Shown here in pieces: positions 39,988 to 48,860 of a stretch of 64,000 nucleotides of DNA (its first letter is position 1; every line of letters starts with the position of its first letter). The stretch is from CBDAQA01 sp965198865 (GTDB taxonomy: Bacteria > Planctomycetota > Phycisphaerae > Tepidisphaerales > Tepidisphaeraceae): NCBI GenBank assembly GCA_965198865.1, contig CBDAQA010000003.1, forward strand, positions 124,001-188,000, read 5' to 3'. The notes under the pieces were generated by a model, which made no database searches, was not told the origin of the DNA, and was given only the letters and a program-made list of their open reading frames with translations. The translations under genes and the position numbers were made by a program.

Positions 39988-41731
39988 GACGATGATCTTA
40001 CCACTGGCCCACTGGTACTCGTGGGTGCCGCTCCACAAGTTGTCGCTCGGGGGCGTGCTCAACCCCGACTCCGTCACCGGCGGGCTCGCCTGGCTGTCGC
40101 TGGCCGTCGTGTTCGGCATCGCCCTGGGCAACGTGCGCATCGCCGGCGTCAAGCTCGGCATCGCGGCCGTCCTGTTCACCGCGCTGGCGTTCGGGCAGCT
40201 GGGCCTCACGATCGACCACGGCGTCCTCGAGTACTTCCGCAGCTTCGCCCTGGTCCTGTTCGTCTACGCCCTGGGTTTACAGCTTGGCCCGGGCTTCGTC
40301 GCGTCGCTCCGGTCCGACGGCATCCGCCTCAACGCGGTCGCCGTCGCGGTCGTCGTGCTCGGGGCGGTGATGACCGTCGGCGTCGTGAAGCTCGGCCGGC
40401 TGAACCCCGCCACCGCCGCCGGGCTGTACAGCGGCGCGTACGACACCACCCCCGCGCTGGCCGCCGGGCAGGAGGCGCTGGCGAACACCGCCGACGCCCG
40501 CCACCTCGACGGCCGCGCCGCCGTCGCCGCCACCAACCTCGCCTTCTCCGCCAGCGCCCCGTTCGGGCTGATCGCCCCGATCGTGACGATCGCCCTCTTC
40601 CGCTTCATCTTCCGCGTGAACCCCGGCCACGAGCTGCAGCACCTGCGCGAGCACGAGCGGCAGCGCCGCCCCGCACGCGCCATCGTCGACGTCGAGGTGC
40701 TGAACGAGGCCGTCGCCGGCCTGACGCTGCGCGACCAGCGGTTCTTCCAGCGCGAGGGCGTGCGCCTGGGCCGGCGGCTGCGCGGCGCCGAGCAGATCGT
40801 CCCCACCGCCGCCACCGACGTGGCCGTCGGCGACGTGTTCCGCGCCATCGGCCCGCCGGCCGCCGTCGACCGGCTGGTCGCGCTGCTGGGCCGGGTGAGC
40901 GCGATCAACCTCGCCGACCTCGGCACGCCCGAGGCCGGCGCGGTCCACCGCCGCGAGCTGGTCGTCACCCACAAGGGCGTGATGGGGCGCTCGCTGCGCG
41001 AGCTGGACCTGCTGAACAAGTACGGCGTGGGCGTGACCCAGATCCGCCGGGCCGGCGTCGACCTGCCCGTCAACGGGGCGACCACGCTCCACTTCGGCGA
41101 TGACGTCCTCGCCATCGGCCCCGACGCCGGCCTGAAGTCCGTCGAGGACCGGCTCGGCAACAGCCCCGATGCGCTGAACCAGACCCAGCTGATCCCGATC
41201 TTCCTCGGCATCGCGCTCGGCGTCGTGGCCGGGTCGATCCCGATCGCGATCCCCGGCCTGCACACCAGCATCCGCATCGGCCTGGCCGGCGGGCCGATGC
41301 TGGTCGCCATCCTGCTCGCCCGCCTGGGCAACATCGGTTCGGTCGTCTGGTACATGCCGACCGCCGCCAACCAGATCCTCCGCGACTTCGGCATCGCCGT
41401 GTTCCTGGCGTGCGTCGGCTTCCAGACCGGCGACCACTTCCTGCAGAACCTGATCCACGGCGGCGGCCTCCCGCTGGTCGGCTGGGGGATCGTCATCTCG
41501 CTGATCCCCATGCTGCTGGTGGGCGCGTTCGCGCGGGTCGTGCTGAAGATGGACTTCGTCACGCTGAGCGGCCTGACCGCCGGGGCGATGACCAACTCGC
41601 CGACGCTGCTGTTCGCCAACGAGCTGACCGGATCCAACGCGCCGGCGGTGGCGTACGCGGCGGTGTACCCGTTGGCGATGTTGATCCCCGTCTTCGCGTC
41701 GCAGTTGCTGGTGACGATGCTGTTGCACTGA
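39986..41731 (+). CDS. AspT/YidE-type transporter with TrkA_C domains
   Basis: 581 residues if started at ATG 39986; ATG 39992 is equally possible. Two membrane halves (about 30-200 and 395-580) of five helices each carry the AspT/YidE/YbjL duplication motifs GLYSGAYDTTPALAAGQEAL and GLTAGAMTNSPTLLFANEL, which match each other. Between them are two RCK-C/TrkA_C domains (about 215-390; RELVVTHKGVMGRSLRELDL). Family members exchange amino acids such as aspartate and alanine; most have unknown substrates. The start codon overlaps that of the divergent xseA, leaving no intergenic region. Confidence 0.9.
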   Translation: MTMILPLAHWYSWVPLHKLSLGGVLNPDSVTGGLAWLSLAVVFGIALGNVRIAGVKLGIAAVLFTALAFGQLGLTIDHGVLEYFRSFALVLFVYALGLQLGPGFVASLRSDGIRLNAVAVAVVVLGAVMTVGVVKLGRLNPATAAGLYSGAYDTTPALAAGQEALANTADARHLDGRAAVAATNLAFSASAPFGLIAPIVTIALFRFIFRVNPGHELQHLREHERQRRPARAIVDVEVLNEAVAGLTLRDQRFFQREGVRLGRRLRGAEQIVPTAATDVAVGDVFRAIGPPAAVDRLVALLGRVSAINLADLGTPEAGAVHRRELVVTHKGVMGRSLRELDLLNKYGVGVTQIRRAGVDLPVNGATTLHFGDDVLAIGPDAGLKSVEDRLGNSPDALNQTQLIPIFLGIALGVVAGSIPIAIPGLHTSIRIGLAGGPMLVAILLARLGNIGSVVWYMPTAANQILRDFGIAVFLACVGFQTGDHFLQNLIHGGGLPLVGWGIVISLIPMLLVGAFARVVLKMDFVTLSGLTAGAMTNSPTLLFANELTGSNAPAVAYAAVYPLAMLIPVFASQLLVTMLLH

Positions 41732-41792
41732 CGCGGCGAAGAGTGCCCCTGCGGGGCGACCGCTACGCGGGGCTTTGGTATCCTCCGCGGGC

Positions 41793-42428
41793 ATGAGCGC
41801 CGACGCCCGCACCGCGATCCTGTCCCGCATCCGCGACGGCAACGCCGTCGCCCGCGCCACGGCTCCGAAGCTGGACGACCTTCGGCCCGACTACGTCACG
41901 GCCGGCACGCTCGGCCGGCCGGCCGTGACCGAGCTGCTGATCGATCGCCTGCACGAGTACGACGCCGGCGTGTTCCACGCCTCGCCCGACGGGTTGCCCG
42001 CCGCCATCGCCCGCGTGCTGGCCGAGCGCGGCAAGCGGAACATGCTCGCCCCCGCCGGCCTGCCGGCCGACTGGCTCGCGCCGGACGTCCACTGGACGAC
42101 CGATGGCCCCAACCTGTCGCCCGCCGACCTGGACGCCCTCGACGGTGTGCTGACCACGTCCACGGTCGCCGTCGCCGCCACCGGCACGATCGCGCTCCAG
42201 CACGGCCCCGGCCAGGGCCGGCGGATGGCGACGCTGATCCCCGACTACCACCTGATCGTCGTCCGCGCCGACCAGGTCGTGGAGACGATCCCGGAGGGGT
42301 TCGCCCGACTCGACCCGGTGCGGCCCACGACGACCATCTCCGGCCCGTCGGCCACGGCCGACATCGAGATGACCCGCATCAAGGGCGTCCACGGGCCGCG
42401 GTTTTTAGACGTGATCCTGGTCGGCTGA
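41793..42428 (+). CDS. LutC/YkgG-type LUD-domain protein
   Basis: 211 residues from ATG 41793. LUD domain: RGKRNMLAPAGLPADWL, LDGVLTTSTVAVAATGTIAL (standard for LutC), MATLIPDYHLIVVRADQVVE, ISGPSATADIEMTRIKGVHGP. In lactate utilisation LutC works with LutA and LutB (iron-sulfur) to oxidise L-lactate to pyruvate. No lutA or lutB is near, so this is an orphan copy, either with partners elsewhere or with another role. It follows the transporter gene by 61 bases on the same strand. Confidence 0.9.
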   Translation: MSADARTAILSRIRDGNAVARATAPKLDDLRPDYVTAGTLGRPAVTELLIDRLHEYDAGVFHASPDGLPAAIARVLAERGKRNMLAPAGLPADWLAPDVHWTTDGPNLSPADLDALDGVLTTSTVAVAATGTIALQHGPGQGRRMATLIPDYHLIVVRADQVVETIPEGFARLDPVRPTTTISGPSATADIEMTRIKGVHGPRFLDVILVG

Positions 42429-42446
42429 CGCACCTTGGGGGCACAC

Positions 42447-43751
42447 ATGCATCGGCTGGTCCAGCTTCTCGTCGTGGGACTGGCCCTCCTGGGGGCCAGG
42501 ATGTTCGTCCGCGGCCGGCGCGGCCGGGTCCTGGACGACCATCCCGTCTGCGACCGGTGCGGATTTGACCTAACCGGCCGAACGTGGGGCATCGGCAACT
42601 GTCCGGAGTGTGGTGCAAGGCTGGACGCGCCGCTGGCCGTGCGGATTGGCAATCGGGAACGCCAGCTTGGTTTGATGGTCGGCGGGCTGGCGATCGTCGC
42701 GGTGACGGCCGTCCCGATGTTGACGACGCTCGCGATCAGCGTCCTGCAGATCGACACGGTACACATCGAGCCGGTTTGGTTACTGCTCCGAGATGTCCGC
42801 GATCCGTACAGCCGATACGCGGCTTGCGTCGAGATTCTCGACCGGCAGAAGCGGGGCCAACTGTCGGTCGCGAACGAGCGGCAAGTGGTCGCCACCGCCC
42901 TGCGGCTCCAGGCCGACCTCAGCCAACCGTGGGACCCGAGGTGGGGCGACATCGTCGAGGCGATCCACACCGCCGGTCGGTTGCCAGTCGCGGACTGGCA
43001 AACCTATCTGTCGCACGACGAGGTGGTCTCCCTGTTCGAGGTGCGACCCAAGTGCGCGATCGGCGACCCGATCCCGTTCCACGTGCGCGGCGAACTCCGG
43101 GGTGCATCCGCTTCGTCGGCAACGTCGAGCACCATGCCGGCGGTGACAATGGTGATCCCCGGTGCAGTCGTCCAATACCCCACTTGGGGCGGCGCGTTTG
43201 GCGAGATGTTCGACCTGTCCGGCAATGCCTCGTTGACCCCCGCCTCGGCGGCTCTGCTCCACCCCGGCACGCAATCGATGTCGGTCACAATCAACGGCAT
43301 AGGGAACGCCATCGCGGCCTCGCCTAGCCAATTTGCACCGTTCACCTGCCAAGCGAATTGGACCCTGTTGCGACCGGGGGAAAGCTCGGTCCAGTTTTAC
43401 CGCGATGAAACCCTGGCCGCTGCCGTGATGAGGACGCTGTCGGTCGAAATCAGCGTCATGACCAGCGTCCACGTCACGGTTAGTTCCGATCGACCTCCGA
43501 TTGCCATGGCTTTCGACGTCACCCTCCGGTCCGGCGGGCGCGAGTGGGGCTCGCAGGGCGGATGGGTGCTTCTTGAACGCAACACGCATGACATGGGCGG
43601 CGTCAACATAGCAGGGTCCGACATCATCGGCCGTCGCGCCGACATCGTCCTACGCCCCAGCGCGACCGGTGCCGCGCACAGCGTCGGGATGAACAGGCTT
43701 CTCGACCACGAGTTCGTGTTCAAGGACGTGCTGATCACGAACACCCGGTAG
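42447..43751 (+). CDS. Zinc-ribbon membrane protein, planctomycete type, unknown function
   Basis: 434 residues from ATG 42447. A first helix (about 4-18, LVQLLVVGLALLGARM) is followed by a zinc ribbon C-x2-C ... C-x2-C (CDRCGFDLTGRTWGIGNCPECGA, about 34-56), a module familiar from many Phycisphaerae membrane proteins. A second helix (about 73-98, LMVGGLAIVAVTAVPMLTTL) leads to a large extracytoplasmic domain of about 330 residues. That domain is beta-rich with a Ser/Thr-rich stretch (RGASASSATSSTMPAVT) and no known motif. The ribbon would face the cytoplasm. GC is a little lower than in the neighbours. Convergent with the GT4 gene, 10 bases apart. Confidence 0.8.
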   Translation: MHRLVQLLVVGLALLGARMFVRGRRGRVLDDHPVCDRCGFDLTGRTWGIGNCPECGARLDAPLAVRIGNRERQLGLMVGGLAIVAVTAVPMLTTLAISVLQIDTVHIEPVWLLLRDVRDPYSRYAACVEILDRQKRGQLSVANERQVVATALRLQADLSQPWDPRWGDIVEAIHTAGRLPVADWQTYLSHDEVVSLFEVRPKCAIGDPIPFHVRGELRGASASSATSSTMPAVTMVIPGAVVQYPTWGGAFGEMFDLSGNASLTPASAALLHPGTQSMSVTINGIGNAIAASPSQFAPFTCQANWTLLRPGESSVQFYRDETLAAAVMRTLSVEISVMTSVHVTVSSDRPPIAMAFDVTLRSGGREWGSQGGWVLLERNTHDMGGVNIAGSDIIGRRADIVLRPSATGAAHSVGMNRLLDHEFVFKDVLITNTR

Positions 43752-43761
43752 GACGATGCCG

Positions 43762-44838
43762 TTACCTCGCTCGCGCCAGCGCCGCCTCGAACACGTCGGT
43801 CGCGTGGTCCCACTGGTTCGCCCGGGCCGTTGCGTATGCCGCGTCAGATACGGCACGCCACTCGGCATCCGGCATCGTCGCCAACCGCACGATTCGATCG
43901 GCCATCGCCGCGGGATCGTCGTACGGCACGATCACGCCGCCGCCGGCGCCGATCAGTTCCGGGGCGGCCCCGGTCGGCGTCGCGATCACCGGCGTGCGGC
44001 AGGCCATCGCCTCCAGGATCGGCAGGCCGAACCCCTCGCTGCGGCTGGCAACGATCCACGCGTCACACGCGGCATACCGATCGCGGATCTGCTCCTGCGG
44101 CGGTCGCACGATGTAATCCGTCCCGGCCGGCAGCGGGATCGACGCGATTGGCGAGCAGTTGCCGAACGACACCAGCCGCAGGTTCGGCACCTGCTCGCGC
44201 GCCAGCTCGACCGCGCCGATGGCGATCTCGGCCGCCTTGTAGGAGTCGATCGAGTACATCGTGCCCACCGTCGGCACCGGCTGCCTGCCGCGCGGCGGGG
44301 CGTGGAACAAGTCGTGGTCGACGGCGTTCGGGGCCATCGAGATGTCGCCGTCGGCGAACTTGTCGCGGGCCAGGTCGGCCATCCATCGCGCGATGATGAT
44401 CTTGTGCAGCGGCAGCCGCCAGGTGGCGTCGACGCGTGCCGCGTCCTGCCCGGGGTGGGCCTCGTAGTGCTGCACGAAGTAGGCCTTGCGACCCTTGCTC
44501 GGCGGGTAGCTGGCGACCCACTCGGCCGTCTCCCACCAGGTGGCGATCACCACATCTGCATCCGGCACGTCGGCCGCGGTGATCGGCCGGTGCGACTCGA
44601 TCCGCTTGTGGTTCACGCCGGGCACGCCGTCCAGGTGCGATGGGAGGTACGATATGTAGGGCGGCAGCGGCTTGCGCTTGAGCCACCCCTTCACGCGAGA
44701 CTTGAACGGCGGCTTTCGCCGCGGGCGGCTGACGACGGTGACCGCGTGCCCGCGGCGCGCCAGCCGCTCGGCGTAGGTCGCGATCACCCGGTTCCCGCCG
44801 GTCAGGTCGGCGGCGGCCATGACGAATGTCAGTCGCAA
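43762..44838 (-). CDS. Glycosyltransferase family 4
   Basis: 358 residues. The start is a TTG at 44838, chosen because AGGAG lies 6 bases upstream and no in-frame ATG precedes the conserved MRLTFVMAAADLTGGNRVIA. GT-B fold with SMAPNAVDHDLF before the donor domain, VGTMYSIDSYKAAEIAIGAV, and EX7E motif SEGFGLPILEAMACRTPVIA. The lysine/arginine-rich stretch at about 42-58 (RRKPPFKSRVKGWLKRKP) may bind the membrane surface. Likely transfers a hexose or deoxyhexose. It lies 30 bases downstream of rhamnulokinase on the same strand, so the two may be co-transcribed. Confidence 0.88.
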   Translation of the reverse strand: MRLTFVMAAADLTGGNRVIATYAERLARRGHAVTVVSRPRRKPPFKSRVKGWLKRKPLPPYISYLPSHLDGVPGVNHKRIESHRPITAADVPDADVVIATWWETAEWVASYPPSKGRKAYFVQHYEAHPGQDAARVDATWRLPLHKIIIARWMADLARDKFADGDISMAPNAVDHDLFHAPPRGRQPVPTVGTMYSIDSYKAAEIAIGAVELAREQVPNLRLVSFGNCSPIASIPLPAGTDYIVRPPQEQIRDRYAACDAWIVASRSEGFGLPILEAMACRTPVIATPTGAAPELIGAGGGVIVPYDDPAAMADRIVRLATMPDAEWRAVSDAAYATARANQWDHATDVFEAALARAR

Positions 44839-44868
44839 TGCGTGCTCCTAACCGCTACGCGGGGTCAA

Positions 44869-46278
44869 TCACGTCGTCTTGAGGTTCGCCGCCCACTTCG
44901 CCACGGTGGCTGCGTCCGTCCTCTCATCGACCACTGCCGCCAGCTGCACCGCGAAGTTTCCGACGGTCGAGCTCTCCACGGCGGCGCGATGGACCTCCAG
45001 TCCCGTGGCTTCCGCCGTCAGCCGGTTCAGCAGTTCGTTCTGGCTCCCACCGCCGACGACGAACAGCCGCCGCAGCGGCCGGCCGGTCAGCTGGGCGATC
45101 TCGTTCAGCACGACGCCGTACCGCGCGGCCAGGCTCTCGAAGATCAGCCGGGCCAGCGACGGTGCGTCCTCGACCGAGATCGGCGGCAGCCCCTTGCGCG
45201 CCCGTTGCCGGTTGATCCGGCCCGGCATGTCGCCGGGCAGCAGCAGGTCGGCGTCGTCGACGTCGATCAGCCCGCCCGGAGCAACGGCCGTCGCCGCGGC
45301 GGCGACCAGGTCGGCCACCGGCCAGGGGCGACCCGCGTCGGCCCACGCCTGGCGCGATTGTTCGAGAAGCCACAAGCCGTTCACGTTGCGGTGGAACAGC
45401 ACCCGCCCGCCGACGGCGCCGAGGTTCGTGAAGCCGGCCGCGTTGGCGGCGAGCGTGGCGCACGGCTGGTCGAGCACCGCCCCGACCAGCGACCACGTGC
45501 CGCTGCTGAGGTAGGCCCAATCGTCCGCCCCCGTGGCGGGGATGCCGGCGACGGCCGACGCGGTGTCGTGGCAGGCGGGCACGATCAGCCGGCAGTCGGC
45601 AAACGCGGGCAGCTTCGCGAGCGGCCCCGTCACCCGGCCGACGACGGTTCCCGCCGACACCAGCGGCGGGGCGACGGTTGCATCCAGTTGCAACACGTCG
45701 AACACGGGCTTGGCCCACCGGCCGTCGAGGTCGACCAGGCCGGTGTGCGTGGCATTGGTGATCTCGGCGACGCGCCGGCCGCCGAGGCGCATCGTGACGT
45801 ACTCGGGCACCTGCACCCACGGCTGTCCGCCGTTGCCGACGGCGCGGTCGGCGACCAGCTGGCAGATCGTGTTGATCCGCATCTGGTGTACGCCCGTGGC
45901 GGCGTACAGCACGTGCCGGTCGACGGCCCGGTTCACGGTCGACTCGGCCTCGACCGTCCGCTCGTCGCGGTAGCAGAACGGGTCGGCCCGGGGCGACCCG
46001 TCTTCGTCCAGGCGGACGTAGTCGACGCCCCAGCCGTCAACGGCGATCGACGCGATCGGTCGGGACACCCGCTCGGCGCACTTGCGCAGGCCCGCCTCGA
46101 CACCGCCGACGATCGTGCCCAGCGACCAGCGGAGGCCGTCGTCGGTCTCCCCTGGCGCGTTTTCGAATCGGTGGACCAGCTCGACGCGCGGCGAGCCGTC
46201 CGGCCAGGTCAGCAGGGAGACGCGGCAGCTGCCGGCCCCCAGGTCGACGGCCGCCATCGGCGGGTGCGATTCGCTCAT
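44869..46278 (-). CDS. rhaB: Rhamnulokinase-type FGGY kinase
   Basis: 469 residues from ATG 46278. FGGY carbohydrate kinase: phosphate-binding AAVDLGAGSCRVSLLTW, IASIAVDGWGVDYVRLDEDG, HVLYAATGVHQMRINT, ACHDTASAVAGIPATG, YLSSGTWSLVGAVLDQP and FVVGGGSQNELLNRLTAEAT (adenosine motif). VDGWGVDY and HDTASAV fit rhamnulokinase, which phosphorylates L-rhamnulose, but fuculokinase-like activity cannot be excluded. No isomerase or aldolase gene is adjacent. The downstream neighbour is a GT4 gene, 30 bases away. Confidence 0.87.
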   Translation of the reverse strand: MSESHPPMAAVDLGAGSCRVSLLTWPDGSPRVELVHRFENAPGETDDGLRWSLGTIVGGVEAGLRKCAERVSRPIASIAVDGWGVDYVRLDEDGSPRADPFCYRDERTVEAESTVNRAVDRHVLYAATGVHQMRINTICQLVADRAVGNGGQPWVQVPEYVTMRLGGRRVAEITNATHTGLVDLDGRWAKPVFDVLQLDATVAPPLVSAGTVVGRVTGPLAKLPAFADCRLIVPACHDTASAVAGIPATGADDWAYLSSGTWSLVGAVLDQPCATLAANAAGFTNLGAVGGRVLFHRNVNGLWLLEQSRQAWADAGRPWPVADLVAAAATAVAPGGLIDVDDADLLLPGDMPGRINRQRARKGLPPISVEDAPSLARLIFESLAARYGVVLNEIAQLTGRPLRRLFVVGGGSQNELLNRLTAEATGLEVHRAAVESSTVGNFAVQLAAVVDERTDAATVAKWAANLKTT

Positions 46279-46292
46279 CGGCGGCAGGATAA

Positions 46293-46547
46293 CCGACCGC
46301 CGCCGTCGGGGCCCATCGGTGCCGCCGCGGGATCTTCGGGCGCGTCGCAATCGCCCGCGGCGCAGTCCGGCTCGAGGTGGCCCGAGCGTTGGGCCGGCCC
46401 CGCGACCGTGCGGCGGTCGGAGCACTGTCGCGGCTGGCCGACGACCACACGAAGCCGGAGCGTCGGACGGCCGAGGGCGTCTACATGACGAACGTCAATA
46501 CCGTTGCCGCCGTGGCCCGCGCAGCACTGAGCACGCTTGCCCGGTGA
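46293..46547 (+). pseudogene. Possible HEAT-repeat gene remnant
   Basis: Between the divergent rhaB and phosphodiesterase starts (332 bases without a supported gene), frame 46293-46547 is open on the plus strand and ends in TGA. Its translation includes AVRLEVARALGRPRDRAAVG and ALSRLADDHTKPERRTAEGV, then AVARAALSTLAR, which looks like the last repeat of a HEAT/PBS-lyase protein. Codon bias matches coding sequence. There is no upstream start in frame (TAA at 46290). I read it as the 3' end of a gene whose front is lost. Confidence 0.4.
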
Positions 46548-46610
46548 TCCGCGCGGTGGCGTGCGGATCACCGCTTGACGTTCCCCGCCCGTCCCACGAC
46601 GCTCCCCGCT

Positions 46611-47993
46611 GTGAACAAGGTTGCCGTTCTGAACGCCGTCGGTTTGACGCCCAGCTTGATCTCGGCCGCGGACACGCCGCGGTTGGCGGCGTTCCGGGAG
46701 GCGGGGAAACTGGTCGGCGTGGGGCCGCTGTTGCCGGCGGTCACCACGTCGGTCCAGGCGACCTACCTGACCGGGCAGTGGCCGGCCGACCACGGCATCG
46801 TGGGGAACGGGTGGTACGACCGGCACCTGGCCGAGGTGATGTTCTGGAAGCAGTCGGACGGGCTGGTGCAGCGGCCGCGGATCTGGGAGCTGGCGAAGAA
46901 GATAAACCCCGACTGCACCACCGCCAACATCTGCTGGTGGTACGCGATGTACTCGGGGGCCGATTACACCGTCACGCCCCGGCCGATGTATCCGGCCGAC
47001 GGTCGCAAGTTGCCCGATTGCTGGACGAACCCGCCGGAGCTGCGCGAGTTCCTGCAGGGGTCGCTGGGGCAGTTCCCGCTGTTCAAGTTCTGGGGGCCGA
47101 TGACCGACGCGTCGGCCACCCAGTGGATCGCCGACGCGGCGGTAGCCATCGACGAGAAGCACGACCCGACGCTGTCGCTGGTCTACCTGCCGCACCTGGA
47201 CTACGCGCTGCAGCGGCGGGGGCCGGACGACCCCGCCAACCGGGTCGACCTTGGCGAGCTGGACGCGATCTGCGGCGGGCTGATCGACCACTACCACGGG
47301 CGGGGGGCGAAGGTGATCGTGCTGAGCGAGTACGGCATCGCACCGGTGAGCCGGCCGGTCCACCTGAACCGGGCATTGCGGGATGCCGGGCTGCTCCAGA
47401 TCCGCATGGAGGAAGGGCGCGAGCTGCTGGACGCCGGGGCAAGCGTGGCGTTCGCGGTGGCCGACCACCAGGTGGCCCACGTGTACGTCAACGATCGCGG
47501 TGCTGAGCAGAAGGTGAAGGAGGTGCTGGAGCGGACGGCCGGCGTGGGGCGCGTGCTGGACGGTGCGGGCAAGCACGCCCGGCACCTGGACCACCCGCGG
47601 TCGGGGACGCTCGTGGCGCTGGCCGAGCCGGGGTCGTGGTTCACGTACTACTACTGGATGGACGACGCGGTCGCGCCGGACTTCGCGCGGACGGTCGACA
47701 TCCACCGCAAGCCGGGGTATGACCCGGTCGAGCTGTTCCTGGACCCGTCGATGAAGGCGCCCAAGGCGCAGGTGGGGGCGAAGCTGCTGAAGCGGAAGCT
47801 GGGGTTCCGCGGGCTGCTGGACGTGATCCCGCTGGACGCGACGCTGGTGAAGGGGAGCCACGGCCTGCCGCCGGCGTCGGCGGAGGTGGGGCCGCTGGTG
47901 ATGTCGGACACGCCGGGGCTGATCAACGGGGACAAGGTCGACGCGACGGCGGTGTGCGAGCTGATCCTGGCGCACCTGACGGCGACGGCCTGA
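46611..47993 (+). CDS. Type I phosphodiesterase/nucleotide pyrophosphatase-family protein
   Basis: 460 residues from GTG 46611 (a TTG 12 codons earlier is less likely). Alkaline phosphatase superfamily: VGLTPSLISA near the start (metal Asp replaced), nucleophile Thr region PAVTTSVQATYLTGQWPADHG, VYLPHLDYALQRRGP (metal Asp and His), KVIVLSEYGIAPV (in place of SDHG), and VKGSHGLPPAS (His). Hydrolyses phosphodiester or pyrophosphate bonds; there is no signal peptide, so it is cytoplasmic. Family members in this branch occur with natural-product or lipid clusters, but the neighbours here give no hint. Confidence 0.85.
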   Translation: MNKVAVLNAVGLTPSLISAADTPRLAAFREAGKLVGVGPLLPAVTTSVQATYLTGQWPADHGIVGNGWYDRHLAEVMFWKQSDGLVQRPRIWELAKKINPDCTTANICWWYAMYSGADYTVTPRPMYPADGRKLPDCWTNPPELREFLQGSLGQFPLFKFWGPMTDASATQWIADAAVAIDEKHDPTLSLVYLPHLDYALQRRGPDDPANRVDLGELDAICGGLIDHYHGRGAKVIVLSEYGIAPVSRPVHLNRALRDAGLLQIRMEEGRELLDAGASVAFAVADHQVAHVYVNDRGAEQKVKEVLERTAGVGRVLDGAGKHARHLDHPRSGTLVALAEPGSWFTYYYWMDDAVAPDFARTVDIHRKPGYDPVELFLDPSMKAPKAQVGAKLLKRKLGFRGLLDVIPLDATLVKGSHGLPPASAEVGPLVMSDTPGLINGDKVDATAVCELILAHLTATA

Positions 47994-48017
47994 CCGGGCC
48001 GTAGCTAAACGGGGGCG

Positions 48018-48059
48018 TAAAAAAACCACGGACGCGTGTCCGTGGGTTCATCGTTTTTT
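48018..48059. terminator. Bidirectional intrinsic terminator
   Basis: Stem CCACGGACGCGTGTCCGTGG (48026-48045) with a run of A on the left (48018-48025) and TCGTTTTTTG on the right. It lies between the convergent phosphodiesterase (stop 47993) and YHS gene (stop 48075), giving a T-tract after the hairpin in both directions. Confidence 0.8.
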
Positions 48060-48074
48060 GGTTGAGGGCGGCGT

Positions 48075-48332
48075 TCACTTCGCCTTGCTGGCGTACTTCT
48101 CGGGGTCCTTGTTGAAGGACTTCACGCAGTCGCCGCAGCAGAAGGCGTAGGTCTTGCCGTTGTAGACCGTCGTCACCTTCGAGTCGATGTCATCGCCGGT
48201 GATGGGACACTTGGTGTTGACCGGCTGCGACGTGGGGGCCTTGGCGTCGTCGGCACGGACGGCGGGCATCGCGGCCACGCCCAGGAACAGGGCGGCGGCG
48301 GTGGCACACAGGGTGATTCGCAGCGTCTTCAT
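48075..48332 (-). CDS. Exported YHS/TRASH-type metal-binding protein
   Basis: 85 residues from ATG 48332. Signal peptide MKTLRITLCATAAALFLGVAAMPAVRA, then KCPITGDDIDSKVTTVYNGK and TYAFCCGDCVKSFNKDPEKY, a YHS-type domain with Cys pairs able to bind copper or other soft metals. Planctomycetes often have such small periplasmic YHS proteins. The ferredoxin gene lies 49 bases upstream on the same strand. Confidence 0.88.
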   Translation of the reverse strand: MKTLRITLCATAAALFLGVAAMPAVRADDAKAPTSQPVNTKCPITGDDIDSKVTTVYNGKTYAFCCGDCVKSFNKDPEKYASKAK

Positions 48333-48381
48333 GGGCGTTTCCAGTTGAGAGGTAAGGCGGTCGTCCAGCAGGGGAACCAGC

Positions 48382-48642
48382 TCACTTCTTGAAATATTCC
48401 GCATTCTTGGCGGTGAACTCGGCCCACTCGGCCGGCAGATCCTCCTGGGGGAAGATCGCCTTCACAGGGCACTCGTCGACGCACAGGCCGCAGTCGATGC
48501 AGGTGTCGGGGTCGATGTACAGCATTTCGGCCTCGGCGAACTTGGGGTTCTCCTTGGTCGGGTGGATGCAATCGACCGGACAGACCGTCACGCAGGCGGT
48601 GTCCTTGGTGCCGATGCAGGGCTGGGCAATGATGTGGGCCAT
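48382..48642 (-). CDS. 7Fe/8Fe-type ferredoxin
   Basis: 86 residues from ATG 48642. Two cluster motifs: CIGTKDTACVTVCPVDCI near the N terminus and CIDCGLCVDECPVKAI in the middle. The second is a full CxxCxxCxxxCP 4Fe-4S site. The first has the wider spacing of FdxA-type proteins with a 3Fe-4S cluster. The C-terminal tail LPAEWAEFTAKNAEYFKK matches the FdxA family. Small soluble electron carrier. Upstream of the YHS gene. Confidence 0.92.
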   Translation of the reverse strand: MAHIIAQPCIGTKDTACVTVCPVDCIHPTKENPKFAEAEMLYIDPDTCIDCGLCVDECPVKAIFPQEDLPAEWAEFTAKNAEYFKK

Positions 48643-48860
48643 GGTCTGTGCGAACTCCGTACGAGCGTACGACGAGCATGATAGGGCGCGGAGGAGCAGA
48701 GGGGAAGAGGGGATGGGAGCTGAAAATGCGCGCCCCAGGGGAGCCGAGCGGTGCCCCGACTTGCTCTGGACTGCCGATCGACTGAAGGCCGTCTCGCGCG
48801 GGGGACGTTGCTTGTAGAGCCTGCTGGTCACGCGCGCCTTATGCCTGGCCCGGTCGCCGG

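Noticed and set aside
41793..42428. Lactate utilisation operon (lutABC)
   Set aside because: Only the LutC-like gene is present; neighbours are a transporter and an unrelated zinc-ribbon protein.
43756..46488. Plus-strand frame of 910 codons across the GT4 and rhaB genes
   Set aside because: Shadow of the minus-strand genes; no domain is recognisable in its translation.
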